59,835 bases of DNA from Sedimentisphaerales bacterium. GTDB taxonomy: Bacteria > Planctomycetota > Phycisphaerae > Sedimentisphaerales > Anaerobacaceae. The stretch spans positions 1-59,835 of the forward strand of contig JAFGLV010000093.1 of the NCBI GenBank assembly GCA_016927855.1, in the 5' to 3' direction. The translations under genes were made by a program, and so were the position numbers. This document shows positions 24,843-33,211 of the stretch, one piece after another. The stretch's first letter is position 1, and every line of letters begins with the position of its first letter. A model generated the notes under the pieces. That model was not told the origin of the DNA, made no database searches, and was given only the letters and a program-made list of their open reading frames with translations.

Positions 24843-25999
24843 TCCAGACGCGTACCGCCAGTTCGATCGCGGAAAGGCTTCGCGAGCTTCAACTCGACGT
24901 GGAGCGCGGCGTGTGGGAGCAGCGTCTGCGCGACGTGACGGCCCACGACGTTGAGGCGGCGCTGACGTCCCGCTCCGGTGTCTACAGCCTGAACAAGCTC
25001 TTGGCGCTGGTCTCGCCTGCTGCCGAGCCATACCTGGAGCGCATGGCCGAGCTGTCGCGCGCGCTGACGCTCCAGCGTTTCGGCCGCGCGATCCGGCTCT
25101 ACGTGCCGCTGTACGTGTCCAACTACTGCGTCAACAAGTGCCGCTATTGCGGTTTCAATTGCAGCAACGATTTCGAACGCGTCCACCTGACCATCGAAGA
25201 AGCATTGAACGAAGCAGACGTGCTGGCGTCCGAAGGCTTCCGGGATGTGCTCTTGGTCAGCGGGGAGGACAAGGCGTTCGTGACGGTGGACTACCTGGCC
25301 GAACTGGCGGCGCGCCTTCGGGAGCGTTTCGGCTTCGTCGGCGCGGAGATTTATCAGATGTCCGCCGACGACTATGGGCGGCTCTTCGAAGCAGGGATCG
25401 AAGGGATTACGCTGTATCAGGAGACGTATGATCGCGATGAATACGCCCACTACCACCCGGCGGGGCCCAAGGCGGACTATGACGTCCGGCTGCGCGGTCC
25501 CGACGATATGGCGACCGCCGGCATGCGCGAGATCGGGCTGGGCGTGCTGCTCGGTCTGGCCGATTGGCGGATCGAGACGCTGGCTCTGGCGGAACACGCG
25601 TCGTACATGATGAAGCGCTATTGGCAGTCGCGCATCTCGTTTTCGTTTCCGCGTCTGCGGCCGGCCTGCGGCGTCTCGACGCGCGAGTTTCCCCACCTGC
25701 TGAGCGACAGGAACCTGGTGCAGATGATGCTTGCGTTGCGCTTGTGCTTTGCCGACGCCGGTCTGGTGCTCTCGACGCGCGAGTCGCGCCGGCTGCGCGA
25801 CCATCTCGTCGGGCTGGGCGTCACGCGCCTCAGCGCCGGCAGCCGAACCAACCCCGGCGGCTACACACATGCGAATGCCGCTTCGGAGCAGTTCGCGGTG
25901 GACGACAGCCGCCGTCCCGCCGAGGTCGCCGCGATGTTGAGCGAACGCGGCTTTGAACCCGTTTGGAAGGACTGGGATCGAGCCTTTCAAGGGCGGTGA
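24839..25999 (+). CDS. thiH: ThiH, 2-iminoacetate synthase (radical SAM)
   Basis: 386 residues. Cleaves tyrosine by radical SAM chemistry to give dehydroglycine for ThiG; this is the anaerobic-type route, as opposed to ThiO. The 4Fe-4S motif is [10 protein letters not shown] (about 97-106). Further boxes: [42 protein letters not shown], and the C-terminal [11 protein letters not shown]. The usual second C-terminal cluster is not obvious. Translationally coupled to thiG. Use of ThiH fits an anaerobic or facultative organism. Confidence 0.95.
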   Translation: MIQTRTASSIAERLRELQLDVERGVWEQRLRDVTAHDVEAALTSRSGVYSLNKLLALVSPAAEPYLERMAELSRALTLQRFGRAIRLYVPLYVSNYCVNKCRYCGFNCSNDFERVHLTIEEALNEADVLASEGFRDVLLVSGEDKAFVTVDYLAELAARLRERFGFVGAEIYQMSADDYGRLFEAGIEGITLYQETYDRDEYAHYHPAGPKADYDVRLRGPDDMATAGMREIGLGVLLGLADWRIETLALAEHASYMMKRYWQSRISFSFPRLRPACGVSTREFPHLLSDRNLVQMMLALRLCFADAGLVLSTRESRRLRDHLVGLGVTRLSAGSRTNPGGYTHANAASEQFAVDDSRRPAEVAAMLSERGFEPVWKDWDRAFQGR

Positions 26000-26023
26000 G
26001 ACAGGCTTTAGGGGAGACTCTGC

Positions 26024-26776
26024 ATGCCGCTGACGGACGAGCAAATCGAGAGATATCAGCGCAATATCATCCTTAAAGAAATCGGCGCCGCCGGGCAGGA
26101 GAAGCTGCGTTCCTCGAAGGTCCTTATTGTCGGGGTAGGCGGGCTGGGCTCTCCTGCCGCTCTGTATCTGGCCGCGGCTGGCGTGGGGACTATCGGACTG
26201 GTAGATGGCGACGCGGTCGAGCTGTCCAATCTTCAGCGACAGGTCATTCATGACACCGCCGACGTCGGCAGGCGTAAGGTCGAGTCGGCCCAGGCAAGAA
26301 TGCACGCGCTCAATCCGGATGTCACCGTGCGAACCTACGACACCTGGGCGCAGGCCGACAGCCTTGGCTCAATCGTCCGCGAATACGACTTCGTCATCGA
26401 CGCGGTGGACAACTTCGCGACCAAGTTCTTGATCAACGACGTCTGCTGTGCCGACCGCGTCCCTTTCTGCCATGCAGGCATCCTCGAGTTCGAGGGCCAA
26501 CTGATGACGGTCCTGCCCGGCCGGACCGCCTGCTACCGGTGTGTCTTCGCCGCGCCGCCGGCGGACCCGCATGGGCCGATAGGTGTGCTGGGTGTCCTTC
26601 CCGGCGTCATCGGCGCGCTGCAGGCCACCGAAGCCATCAAGCACCTGCTCGCGCTCGGAGACTTGCTGACCGACACCCTGCTGAGCTACCACGCGCTGAC
26701 GATGCAGTTTCGCAGACTTCGCGTCACCTGCAACCCCAAGTGTCCCGCCTGCGGCTGCTCTCATAGGCCCGTCTAG
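26024..26776 (+). CDS. thiF: ThiF/MoeB-type adenylyltransferase
   Basis: 250 residues. E1-like enzyme that adenylates the ThiS C terminus. The Rossmann P-loop is VGVGGLGSPAALYLAAAGVG, followed by LVDGDAVELSNLQRQVIHDTADVGRRKV with the catalytic Arg and Lys. The zinc cysteines are split as usual: CYRC at about 166 and CNPKCPACGC at the end. It lies 24 bases after thiH with its own GGGGA site. It could also serve MoaD, but the operon points to ThiS. Confidence 0.92.
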   Translation: MPLTDEQIERYQRNIILKEIGAAGQEKLRSSKVLIVGVGGLGSPAALYLAAAGVGTIGLVDGDAVELSNLQRQVIHDTADVGRRKVESAQARMHALNPDVTVRTYDTWAQADSLGSIVREYDFVIDAVDNFATKFLINDVCCADRVPFCHAGILEFEGQLMTVLPGRTACYRCVFAAPPADPHGPIGVLGVLPGVIGALQATEAIKHLLALGDLLTDTLLSYHALTMQFRRLRVTCNPKCPACGCSHRPV

Positions 26777-26787
26777 GATGGCCGGGT

Positions 26788-26937
26788 GTCATTTCGACTG
26801 GAGGACTGCTGCCGGCAGGCCCCATTCGACTTCGCTCAGGGCAGGCTTCATGGAGAAATCTGATCGAGAATGGGGCGGTCGTCTCGTTCGCGGCCAGATG
26901 TCTCGATTCCGCTCTGCTCCACTCGACATGACAAGGG
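26788..26937. repeat. GTCATTTCGACTGG...CTCGACATGAC inverted repeat
   Basis: Outer arms GTCATTTCGACTGGAGG and CCACTCGACATGAC; inner GGAGAAATCTGATCGAGAA and AGATGTCTCGATTCCGCTC. It fills the gap between thiF and the GH5 gene. Same family as 14943-15145. Confidence 0.7.
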
Positions 26938-27053
26938 GGCAGGCCGTCTGCATTACCTGCAGAGGTGAAATCCCGGCGTCCGCATTACGGTTGACGGCAC
27001 AGCGCCGAGGCGTTATCGGTAGGTGCATCGGACAATCATGATGGAGGTGTCTC

Positions 27054-28133
27054 ATGGAAAGTAGTCGTCGCACGTTTCTGAAACAGGTCGTTGCGGGTTC
27101 GGCGGCCATGGTCGTGACCGGGTACGCGCGGGCCCAAACGCAACCCGCTCAGGCCAAGGCCCAGACCGTGCTGCCGCGCTGGCGAGGCTTCAACCTACTC
27201 GATATGTTCACGATGCGTAGCACCGGCGACTTCTCCGAGGACGATTTCCGCTGGATCCGCGATTTCGGGTTCGATTTCGTGCGCTTCCCGGCGGTCTACC
27301 GGCTGTGGATCGAGGATGGCGACGACTACAAGATTCACGAGCCCATGCTCGCCAAGCTCGACCGAGGCATTGAGCTGGCCAACCAGTACGGCCTGCACGT
27401 GAGCCTGAACTTCCATCGTGGGCCGGGCTACTCGGTCAATCGCGAGTTCACCGAACCTCACAACCTCTGGAAGGACCGGACCGCACTCGACGCCTTCTGT
27501 TTCCACTGGCAGTTGATGGCCAAGCGGTACAAAGGCATCTCGCGCGACAAGCTCAGCTTCGACCTGATCAACGAGCCGCCCGCGCCCGGCGTGCAGATGA
27601 GCCGCGCCGACCACGAGCGCGTGGTCCGCACGACCGTCAAGGCCATCCGCGCGATCAGTCCAGACCGGATTATCGTCGCCGACGGTCTCAGTTGGGGTAA
27701 CGACCCGGCTCCCGAGCTGGCGGACCTGAAGATTGCGCAGAGCACGCGCGCCTATCAGCCGATGTTCATCAGCCACTGCGGCGCGACGTGGGTCAACTAC
27801 CAGGACTACCCTGAGCCCGCCTGGCCGGGTCATGGCTGGGATCGCCAGCGGCTCCAGCAGCATTACCAGCGCTGGGCGGACCTGGCCAAGATGGGTGTCG
27901 GCGTCCACTGTGGCGAAGGCGGGGCGTTCAACAAGACGCCGCATGATATCGTGCTGGCATGGCTGCGCGACGTCCTGGAGATCCTCACCGGTTACGGCAT
28001 CGGCCTGGCTCTGTGGAATTTCCGCGGCTCGTTCGGCATCCTCGATTCCGGCCGCACTGATGTCGCCTACGAAGACTTCCACGGCCACCACCTCGACCGC
28101 AAGCTCCTGACCCTGCTCCAGGAGGTCGCTTAG
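27054..28133 (+). CDS. Tat-exported GH5-family glycoside hydrolase
   Basis: 359 residues with a Tat signal (SRRTFLKQVVAGSAAMVVTGYARA). The barrel shows GH5 motifs: RGFNLLDMFT, FDFVRFPAVYRLW, the acid/base glutamate in SFDLINEPPAPG, YQPMFISHCGATW, and the nucleophile glutamate in GVGVHCGEGGAFNK. Such enzymes cleave beta-1,4-glucans, mannans or related glycans; the subfamily cannot be fixed here. A separate transcript from the thi operon is likely. With the exported GH29, GH31 and ManD-like proteins it points to polysaccharide use. Confidence 0.88.
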   Translation: MESSRRTFLKQVVAGSAAMVVTGYARAQTQPAQAKAQTVLPRWRGFNLLDMFTMRSTGDFSEDDFRWIRDFGFDFVRFPAVYRLWIEDGDDYKIHEPMLAKLDRGIELANQYGLHVSLNFHRGPGYSVNREFTEPHNLWKDRTALDAFCFHWQLMAKRYKGISRDKLSFDLINEPPAPGVQMSRADHERVVRTTVKAIRAISPDRIIVADGLSWGNDPAPELADLKIAQSTRAYQPMFISHCGATWVNYQDYPEPAWPGHGWDRQRLQQHYQRWADLAKMGVGVHCGEGGAFNKTPHDIVLAWLRDVLEILTGYGIGLALWNFRGSFGILDSGRTDVAYEDFHGHHLDRKLLTLLQEVA

Positions 28134-28134
28134 G

Positions 28135-28259
28135 GCCTTCAACGGAATGATCTTCGCAGGGCAGTTGCGCTGCGTACATTGTAGGGGGCAACCCCCTGTG
28201 GTTGCCCAAGGCAGGCACAGGGGCCTGCCCCTACACATCCATCGGTCATTCCGTTAGGC
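28135..28259. repeat. GTAGGGG palindromic element, most complete copy, with terminal inverted repeats
   Basis: The ends AACGGAATGA (about 28141-28150) and TCATTCCGTT (28247-28256) are exact reverse complements, flanked by GCCTT / AGGC. Inside is the palindrome GTAGGGGGCAACCCC...GGGGCCTGCCCCTAC (28181-28234). The right flank ATCGGTCATT matches copies 1 and 3. This defines a MITE-like unit of about 125 bases. Confidence 0.75.
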
Positions 28260-28285
28260 ATTCCCAGCACTGGCTTGGACGTAGA

Positions 28286-28305
28286 CCCTGTCAGCCCTGA
28301 CAGGG
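28286..28305. terminator. Perfect 9-bp hairpin, possible terminator
   Basis: CCCTGTCAG, loop CC, CTGACAGGG. No immediate T tract, although a second small stem and T7 follow within 40 bases. It may end transcription from the GH5 gene. Confidence 0.4.
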
Positions 28306-28368
28306 TTGTCGGCCTCGACCGACACGAGCTTGATTTTTTTGGTTTTTGGGGTTTTTCTTCTGAAACAC

Positions 28369-28401
28369 ACTACATATGTAGTACGTCTATTATACGTGTA
28401 G
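28369..28401 (+). promoter_or_regulatory. BlaI/MecI-type operator region
   Basis: ACTACATATGTAGT (28369-28382) is a perfect 14-base palindrome with the TACA...TGTA half-sites of BlaI/MecI operators. A second imperfect dyad TACGT...ACGTGTA follows (28382-28400) around a TATTAT that could be the -10. The site lies 19-50 bases before the BlaI-type gene, so the operon is probably autorepressed. Confidence 0.7.
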
Positions 28402-28419
28402 CATTAAGGAGGGCTCGCA

Positions 28420-28878
28420 ATGGCCGCAAAAGAGCGTTCTGAGAAACCGAGTGTCGAGCTTACCGAAGCCGAATGGGCCATCATGAGGGCGGTATGGGAG
28501 CACGAGCCCTGTGCCGCGGGCACCGTGCAGGAGGCCCTGGCGCCAAGCAGGGGCTGGGCTTACAGCACCGTCAAGACCACGATGGATCGTATGCTCGACA
28601 AGGGATTGCTGCGCGTCAAGAAGATCCGCAACCTGCGATTGTACAGCACGACGGTGGGCGAAGTGGAGGCCAAACGCGGCGAGTTCCACCGCATGCTCAA
28701 GCGGGCCTTTGGCGGGGCGTTGGCGCCGATGATGCAGTTTCTGGTGGAACACGAAGGGCTTTCGGCCGACGATGCCCGCCAACTGCGCGAGATTGCCCGC
28801 CGGATGAACAAGACCACGAAATCACCTCGCCCCAAGGATGCGGACCGAAAGGAGACGGGAGATGGACGCGCTCAATAG
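28420..28878 (+). CDS. BlaI/MecI/CopY-family repressor
   Basis: 152 residues. Winged helix: LTEAEWAIMRAVWEHEPCAAGTVQEAL and GWAYSTVKTTMDRMLDKGLLRVKKIRNLRLYS, then a C-terminal dimerisation helix bundle (FHRMLKRAFGGALAPMMQFLVEHEGLSADDARQLREIARRM). In this family the repressor is inactivated by proteolysis started by a BlaR1-type partner. The ribosome site AAGGAGGGC is strong. The 3' end overlaps the M56 gene by 17 bases. Target genes are not visible beyond its own operon. Confidence 0.93.
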   Translation: MAAKERSEKPSVELTEAEWAIMRAVWEHEPCAAGTVQEALAPSRGWAYSTVKTTMDRMLDKGLLRVKKIRNLRLYSTTVGEVEAKRGEFHRMLKRAFGGALAPMMQFLVEHEGLSADDARQLREIARRMNKTTKSPRPKDADRKETGDGRAQ

Positions 28879-31390
28879 TGCCACAGTACTCCTCAACGAA
28901 TGGGGCCGGGCGTTCTGTGAGTTCGGGACGCGCATGTTCATCCAATCCAGTCTCCTGATAGGCCTACTTCTGTTGTTGGACCTGTGTCTGCGAGGGAGAG
29001 TCAGCGCGCGCTTTCGGTATGCGATGTGGCTGCTGGTCCCGGTCAAACTGGTGCTGCCGCCGTCATTAGCGCTGCCGACCGGCGTAACCTATTGGCTGGG
29101 ACGCTACCTGCCCGTCGCGGGTGCTGTGTCAAACCCTGCGAACCAGCCATTGTCGGCAGTGCCGCCGGGATACGTTGACCTTGTCGGAAACCTCGGCGCG
29201 ATGCCCGCCGGCATAGTGGAGACCGCTGCGCCAGGCGCCACGAGTGTGCCGCTCCTGTGGCCGGCGTGGGTGCTATTGGGTGGCATCGCGGGAGCTATCT
29301 TGTTGTCGGTATTGGTGTTGCGGCAGGTGGCGTCGGCCCGACGGTCCCTCTGTCGCAGCTATCCGGCCCGACGGGACGTGATGGCATTGTTGCAGGAGTG
29401 CCGCGCCGATTTGAGGATTTCCACGCAGGTGGAGTTGAGGCTCACCGGCGACGTGCGCAGTCCCGCCGTGTGCGGATTCGTGCGGCCGGTGATTCTCTTG
29501 CCGGCCGTATTGCCACCCCAAGTAGGGCAGCAGGGCCTGCGCACCGTCCTCGCGCATGAGCTGACCCACATCAAACGGCGCGATCCCTGGGTGAGCCTGG
29601 TGCAGACGATTCTGCAAGTCGTGTATTTCTGGCACCCCCTCGTGTGGATAGCGAACATGAAGCTGCGTGATCTGCGGGAATCGGCCGTGGACGAGACGGT
29701 CCTGGCCGCCTTTCGATCAGAAGCCCAGTGCTACACCGATACACTGATCGACATTGCCGAAATGGCCTTTCGAAAGCCGGCTTTTAGTGTACGTTTGATT
29801 GGAATCGCGGAGTCCAGAAAGAACCTGGAAAGGAGGATCACCCACATGTTGAGTCGACACATACCGAAACGTCCAGCCCTGGGATTGCCGGGGTTGCTGG
29901 CCCTCGTGGTCATCGGCGCCGTGCTTCTGCCCATGGGGCGGCCAGCTACAACGGCTCGGGCGAACCCGGAAGCTATACAGAGCGTCCCGGCTTTGCCCGA
30001 GGGGATTGCGTCAATGTTCAAGTTGACCAAAGACGACATCCTGCAAGCGTTCGGCGAGCCGGACCATATCTTCTACGGCGACCAGTCCTATACGCTGGAG
30101 AACCTGCCCGAGACTTACTACATGCCCTACAAGGACATCTCCTTCTGCGTGCATGAGGATGCCGTCGTAGGAATCACTCTGCTTAGTCCGAGCTATGTCT
30201 TTGGCAATGGGCTGCGCGTAGGGGACTCGGAAGAGAAGGTCAAGCGGGCGTTGGGTTCAGACTGCAGGCTGGAAGAAACGGAGTTCAAGCGCTTCCTCGG
30301 CTATGAGGGCCTCGGCCTTGTTTTCGAGATCGACCAGCAGGATCGGTCGGTCATGGAGATCAACATCGAGCGCGACTACGGCACCCCGGCCCGTCTGCGG
30401 GGTTATGCCCACGCCGATGAGTTCGCGGCACAGCTTCCGCAGAAGATCGCCCATCTTGATATCGACACGGCCGATCTGAAGCAGGTCATTACGACTTTCG
30501 GCCAGCCCATGAGATACATATGGGGCCCCGAGATTCTGCCGGCGGACAAGTTGCCGAATCGCTTCATTGCTGTCTATCCCAGCGGGTTCCGCGTGTTCAT
30601 GATGGACGACCGTATTGTGGAACTACGTCACGAACAGGGCTCCCAATATGCGTATGCCGGCACATTGCGTGTCGGCTCGACACTGGACGAGGCGCTGGCG
30701 GTGCTCGGCCCTCCGGCAAAGACAGTCGAGGGCAAGCCGATCGACTGGAGCGACGCGAATGTCCTCTTCAAGGACATCGAGGGCCGCGAAGGCCACTGCT
30801 ACTACCATCGGCCCGATCGGAAGGTCCGCGTCTGGTTCGCCGACGACAAAGTGATCGCTATCTACATGACGCGGAGCGACTACAGCAGCGGCGGTTCGGA
30901 GCCGTTCGACGCCGAATTCGCCAGCCTGCTGCCTGAGCGGATCGCCACGCTGGACATCGAGACGGCCGGCCCCGACCGAGTCCGCGCGATCTTCGGCGAG
31001 CCGAGCCGGTACGTCTGGGGCAACCAGACCTTCAAGCCTGACGCGCTGCCGGACAACTACATCATGACCTATCCGTGCAGCTTCAACGTGTGGCTGCGCG
31101 AAGGACGCATCATGGAGATCCGTCACGGGCGGGCCTCTGAGTATGCCTATGGTGGCAAGCTGCGCATCGGCTCGACGCTACCGGAAGCCCTGGACGTGCT
31201 GGGCGCCCCGGTCGCGACCGTCACCGGCCAGAAGAACGAATTCAAGGACGGTGTCTTGTATTGGGACGTCGAAGGCAACGAGGGGCAGGGCTATTATCAT
31301 CGGTCCGATCAGAAGGTCCGCGTCTTCCTCTGGGAGGGCAAGGTCATCGCGATCTACATGACCCGCAGCGACTTCCCGGCGGGGGGCTGA
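28862..31390 (+). CDS. BlaR1-like M56 metallopeptidase with a three-repeat C-terminal domain
   Basis: 842 residues from MDALNSATVLL; AAAGGAGACGGG precedes this ATG. The N-terminal part (about 1-365) is BlaR1-like: membrane helices, the zinc motif in VLAHELTHIKRRDP (about 230), LVWIANMKLRDLRESAVDETVL, and a final helix near 350. In place of the penicillin-binding sensor of BlaR1, the rest (about 385-842) is three tandem repeats of about 150 residues, each with FGEPxxYxWG or a variant, LPxxYxxxYP, a glycine-rich L-R-[IV]-G-S-T-L-x-E-A-L turn and KVIAIYMTRSD (repeats 2 and 3). Repeat 1 (from about 385) is the most diverged. The repeats probably form the extracytoplasmic sensor; their ligand is unknown. 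Confidence 0.85.
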   Translation: MDALNSATVLLNEWGRAFCEFGTRMFIQSSLLIGLLLLLDLCLRGRVSARFRYAMWLLVPVKLVLPPSLALPTGVTYWLGRYLPVAGAVSNPANQPLSAVPPGYVDLVGNLGAMPAGIVETAAPGATSVPLLWPAWVLLGGIAGAILLSVLVLRQVASARRSLCRSYPARRDVMALLQECRADLRISTQVELRLTGDVRSPAVCGFVRPVILLPAVLPPQVGQQGLRTVLAHELTHIKRRDPWVSLVQTILQVVYFWHPLVWIANMKLRDLRESAVDETVLAAFRSEAQCYTDTLIDIAEMAFRKPAFSVRLIGIAESRKNLERRITHMLSRHIPKRPALGLPGLLALVVIGAVLLPMGRPATTARANPEAIQSVPALPEGIASMFKLTKDDILQAFGEPDHIFYGDQSYTLENLPETYYMPYKDISFCVHEDAVVGITLLSPSYVFGNGLRVGDSEEKVKRALGSDCRLEETEFKRFLGYEGLGLVFEIDQQDRSVMEINIERDYGTPARLRGYAHADEFAAQLPQKIAHLDIDTADLKQVITTFGQPMRYIWGPEILPADKLPNRFIAVYPSGFRVFMMDDRIVELRHEQGSQYAYAGTLRVGSTLDEALAVLGPPAKTVEGKPIDWSDANVLFKDIEGREGHCYYHRPDRKVRVWFADDKVIAIYMTRSDYSSGGSEPFDAEFASLLPERIATLDIETAGPDRVRAIFGEPSRYVWGNQTFKPDALPDNYIMTYPCSFNVWLREGRIMEIRHGRASEYAYGGKLRIGSTLPEALDVLGAPVATVTGQKNEFKDGVLYWDVEGNEGQGYYHRSDQKVRVFLWEGKVIAIYMTRSDFPAGG

Positions 31391-31461
31391 CGCGCACTTC
31401 TTCGAGGGCGGCGGCACGGCCCAGCGGTCTTGCCGCTGCCGCATCGTTTCGCGGATAGGTC

Positions 31462-31716
31462 TCATCGCGCCGAGTCAGGTCCAGGCCTGGACGGGTTGGC
31501 GTCGCCATCATACTGAAACACGTCCTCCAGCGGGATACCGAAGGCGTGGGCGATGCGAAAGGCCAGCGGTAGCGACGGCGCATACTTGCCGGCCTCGATG
31601 GCGATGATCGTCTGCCGCGTCACGCCTGCCTTGTCGGCGAGCTGCTGCTGCGTCATCTCGCCGTTCTCGAACCGCAGCCGGCGAATCTGGTTGCTGAGCC
31701 TGTCACTGGGCATCAT
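31462..31716 (-). CDS. Small XRE-family regulator
   Basis: 84 residues. [66 protein letters not shown], almost identical in style to the short YozG-type regulators that accompany small membrane proteins. It is the last gene of a four-gene coupled operon and overlaps the preceding membrane-protein gene by 14 bases. Candidate operators lie at the operon promoter near 33100, implying autoregulation. The tail after VFQYDG is dispensable in appearance. Confidence 0.9.
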   Translation of the reverse strand: MMPSDRLSNQIRRLRFENGEMTQQQLADKAGVTRQTIIAIEAGKYAPSLPLAFRIAHAFGIPLEDVFQYDGDANPSRPGPDSAR

Positions 31717-32140
31717 CGTCCTCCCGCGCGGATTGGACCAGGATGGCCGCGGAATGGACGAACTGCGCCGCGAACAGTGTGCTCAGAAAGACCACCGGGA
31801 GGTAATAGACGCGGATGACATTCTGCCCGCCCAGCACGAAGAAGGGGACGATGCAGATACAGGCCAAAAACGCGATGGCTGCGACGAAGGCCCATTCCAG
31901 CGAGCGCTTGTAGATCAATCGCTCGCGCTCATCGAGATGGGCCTCAAATCCTCTCTTTCGCCTCATCAGGTAGGTGCCGAGACCGCTCACGCAGGCGACC
32001 ACAAAGACAACGATGATGTTGCCGACGCCTCTGGCGTTCATACGCGTCAAGGCAAAGAAGCCTATGCTTCCAATTAGGACACATGCGATGACGACGGCGA
32101 GATTGACCCATGCGGCTTTCTCAAGCTTGCTCACGATCAT
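31703..32140 (-). CDS. Small membrane protein 3 of a paralogous trio
   Basis: 145 residues from [25 protein letters not shown] precedes this ATG. Four membrane helices arranged as two pairs around a cytoplasmic loop with [21 protein letters not shown]. The D-E-R-[DE]-x-L-I motif and four-helix layout are shared with the two upstream genes and resemble DUF2178-type proteins. Start overlaps the stop of the gene before it by 4 bases. Function unknown; a link to membrane stress or to the co-encoded XRE regulator is likely. Confidence 0.75.
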   Translation of the reverse strand: MIVSKLEKAAWVNLAVVIACVLIGSIGFFALTRMNARGVGNIIVVFVVACVSGLGTYLMRRKRGFEAHLDERERLIYKRSLEWAFVAAIAFLACICIVPFFVLGGQNVIRVYYLPVVFLSTLFAAQFVHSAAILVQSAREDDDAQ

Positions 32141-32568
32141 TCTCCTTTGCCTGCCCAGGCGTAGCATATGGTAATTGTAAGGGCGTGGACGATCGCCGCG
32201 GTTAGCCAGCCGCCGAGGATGATTCGGCCGAGCCAGTACGCCGGTATCGGAGTGTCTATTCCCACTGACACCCAGAGTGTCGCACACGCGGCGATGAAGA
32301 AGAAGTAAGATGCCCCGAGTGCAATCCGTGACGCTTTGCTGTCGATCATCAGATCGCGTTCGTCGGTCGCTACCCCCGCCGGGCTCAGCGGTTTCTTGAA
32401 CAGGTGCGGGGTGAGCTGGAGCGACGCCAAAGGCACCACGAAGAACCACCACCCGATCGTGGAGTACCCTCGGATGTGAAGTTCGATGGCGATGGCCGTC
32501 GAGCCGGCGATAACGGCCGTGGCGCTGATAGCAAGACTGAACCAGGCGATCTTCTGATATCGAGTCAT
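32137..32568 (-). CDS. Small membrane protein 2 of a paralogous trio
   Basis: 143 residues from MTRYQKIAWFSLAISATAV. Four predicted helices with the loop ATDERDLMIDSKASRIALGASYFFF, the same DERD motif in the same place as its neighbours. The order and coupling (ATGA overlaps on both sides) indicate equimolar synthesis, so a hetero-complex of the three proteins is plausible. The longer frame upstream overlaps the previous gene and is rejected. Confidence 0.75.
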   Translation of the reverse strand: MTRYQKIAWFSLAISATAVIAGSTAIAIELHIRGYSTIGWWFFVVPLASLQLTPHLFKKPLSPAGVATDERDLMIDSKASRIALGASYFFFIAACATLWVSVGIDTPIPAYWLGRIILGGWLTAAIVHALTITICYAWAGKGE

Positions 32569-33011
32569 TCTTTGTCTCCCTTCTGTGACCGGCCGGACAG
32601 GATCAGGCCAGCCAGACCCTGCGCGCTGTTGAACAGGACAAGGCCTCCCACGAGGATCAGGAGCATGACGTTCACTGAGATCGAGCCGTTGGGGCCGACG
32701 ACGCACCAGGTTGTCACGCAGGCCGCGACGAAATACGTCCAAAGCGCCACGTACGCAGCCATCACGATCCTCTTGTGGATGAGTTGATCCCGCTCGTCGA
32801 AAGTGACCTCCTTCTTGTACTTACGGAGTCGGCGCTGAATGTAAGGCAGCAGCCAAAGCAAACCGCCCCAGAGGACCGTGGCGGTAAACATCAACAAAGG
32901 AGCAAAGGACAGCCCTCTGTCGTAAGCGATGAACACGGCGACAACGGTGGGAATAAGAAGGATCGGTCCTCCCAGAAGCAGGCCGACCCACGCTTCTTCT
33001 CTTTCAGTCAT
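32565..33011 (-). CDS. Small membrane protein 1 of a paralogous trio
   Basis: 148 residues from MTEREEAWVGLLLGG; first gene of the operon behind the promoter at 33100-33127. Four helices; the loop reads VTFDERDQLIHKRIVMAAYVALW. Sequence divergence from the other two shows that the duplication is not recent. The cytoplasmic tail SGRSQKGDKE is short. No enzyme motif seen. Confidence 0.75.
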   Translation of the reverse strand: MTEREEAWVGLLLGGPILLIPTVVAVFIAYDRGLSFAPLLMFTATVLWGGLLWLLPYIQRRLRKYKKEVTFDERDQLIHKRIVMAAYVALWTYFVAACVTTWCVVGPNGSISVNVMLLILVGGLVLFNSAQGLAGLILSGRSQKGDKE

Positions 33012-33099
33012 AGCTCTTCTCCCTTCTGTGCGTGATTCATGGTTCTCTGCCGGTAATCGATGCCGACCGATGGTTCCAATGTAAGCTGTGCATAACACA

Positions 33100-33127
33100 A
33101 TGTTATCTCTACATTACATTATGTCAA
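33100..33127 (-). promoter_or_regulatory. Promoter of the membrane-trio/XRE operon with overlapping dyad
   Basis: On the minus strand: TTGACA (33127-33122), a 16-base spacer, TAACAT (33105-33100). The -10 lies within ATAACATTGTGTTAT, an inverted repeat suitable for the small XRE protein. The surrounding 70 bases are strikingly AT-rich. Transcription starts about 80 bases before the first gene. Confidence 0.7.
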
Positions 33128-33211
33128 GTATATTTTACCTCAGGGGCGAGATTTTTTCTCGGGATGGGTGTTCGCCTGAGAGGGACTGCGGGTGTTTGGT
33201 TTTCGGAAGGA

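Larger units (their letters stand above)
28134..28419. other. Regulatory gap upstream of the BlaI/M56 pair
   Basis: Contains the largest palindromic element copy (28135-28259), a 9-bp palindrome (28286-28305), a short hairpin TGTCGG/CCGACA with a T7 tract near 28340, and BlaI-type operators directly before the regulator gene. No gene. Confidence 0.6.

Noticed and set aside
24371..26305. 644-codon minus-strand frame across the thi operon
   Set aside because: Antisense shadow of thiG, thiH and thiF, which are unmistakable on the plus strand.
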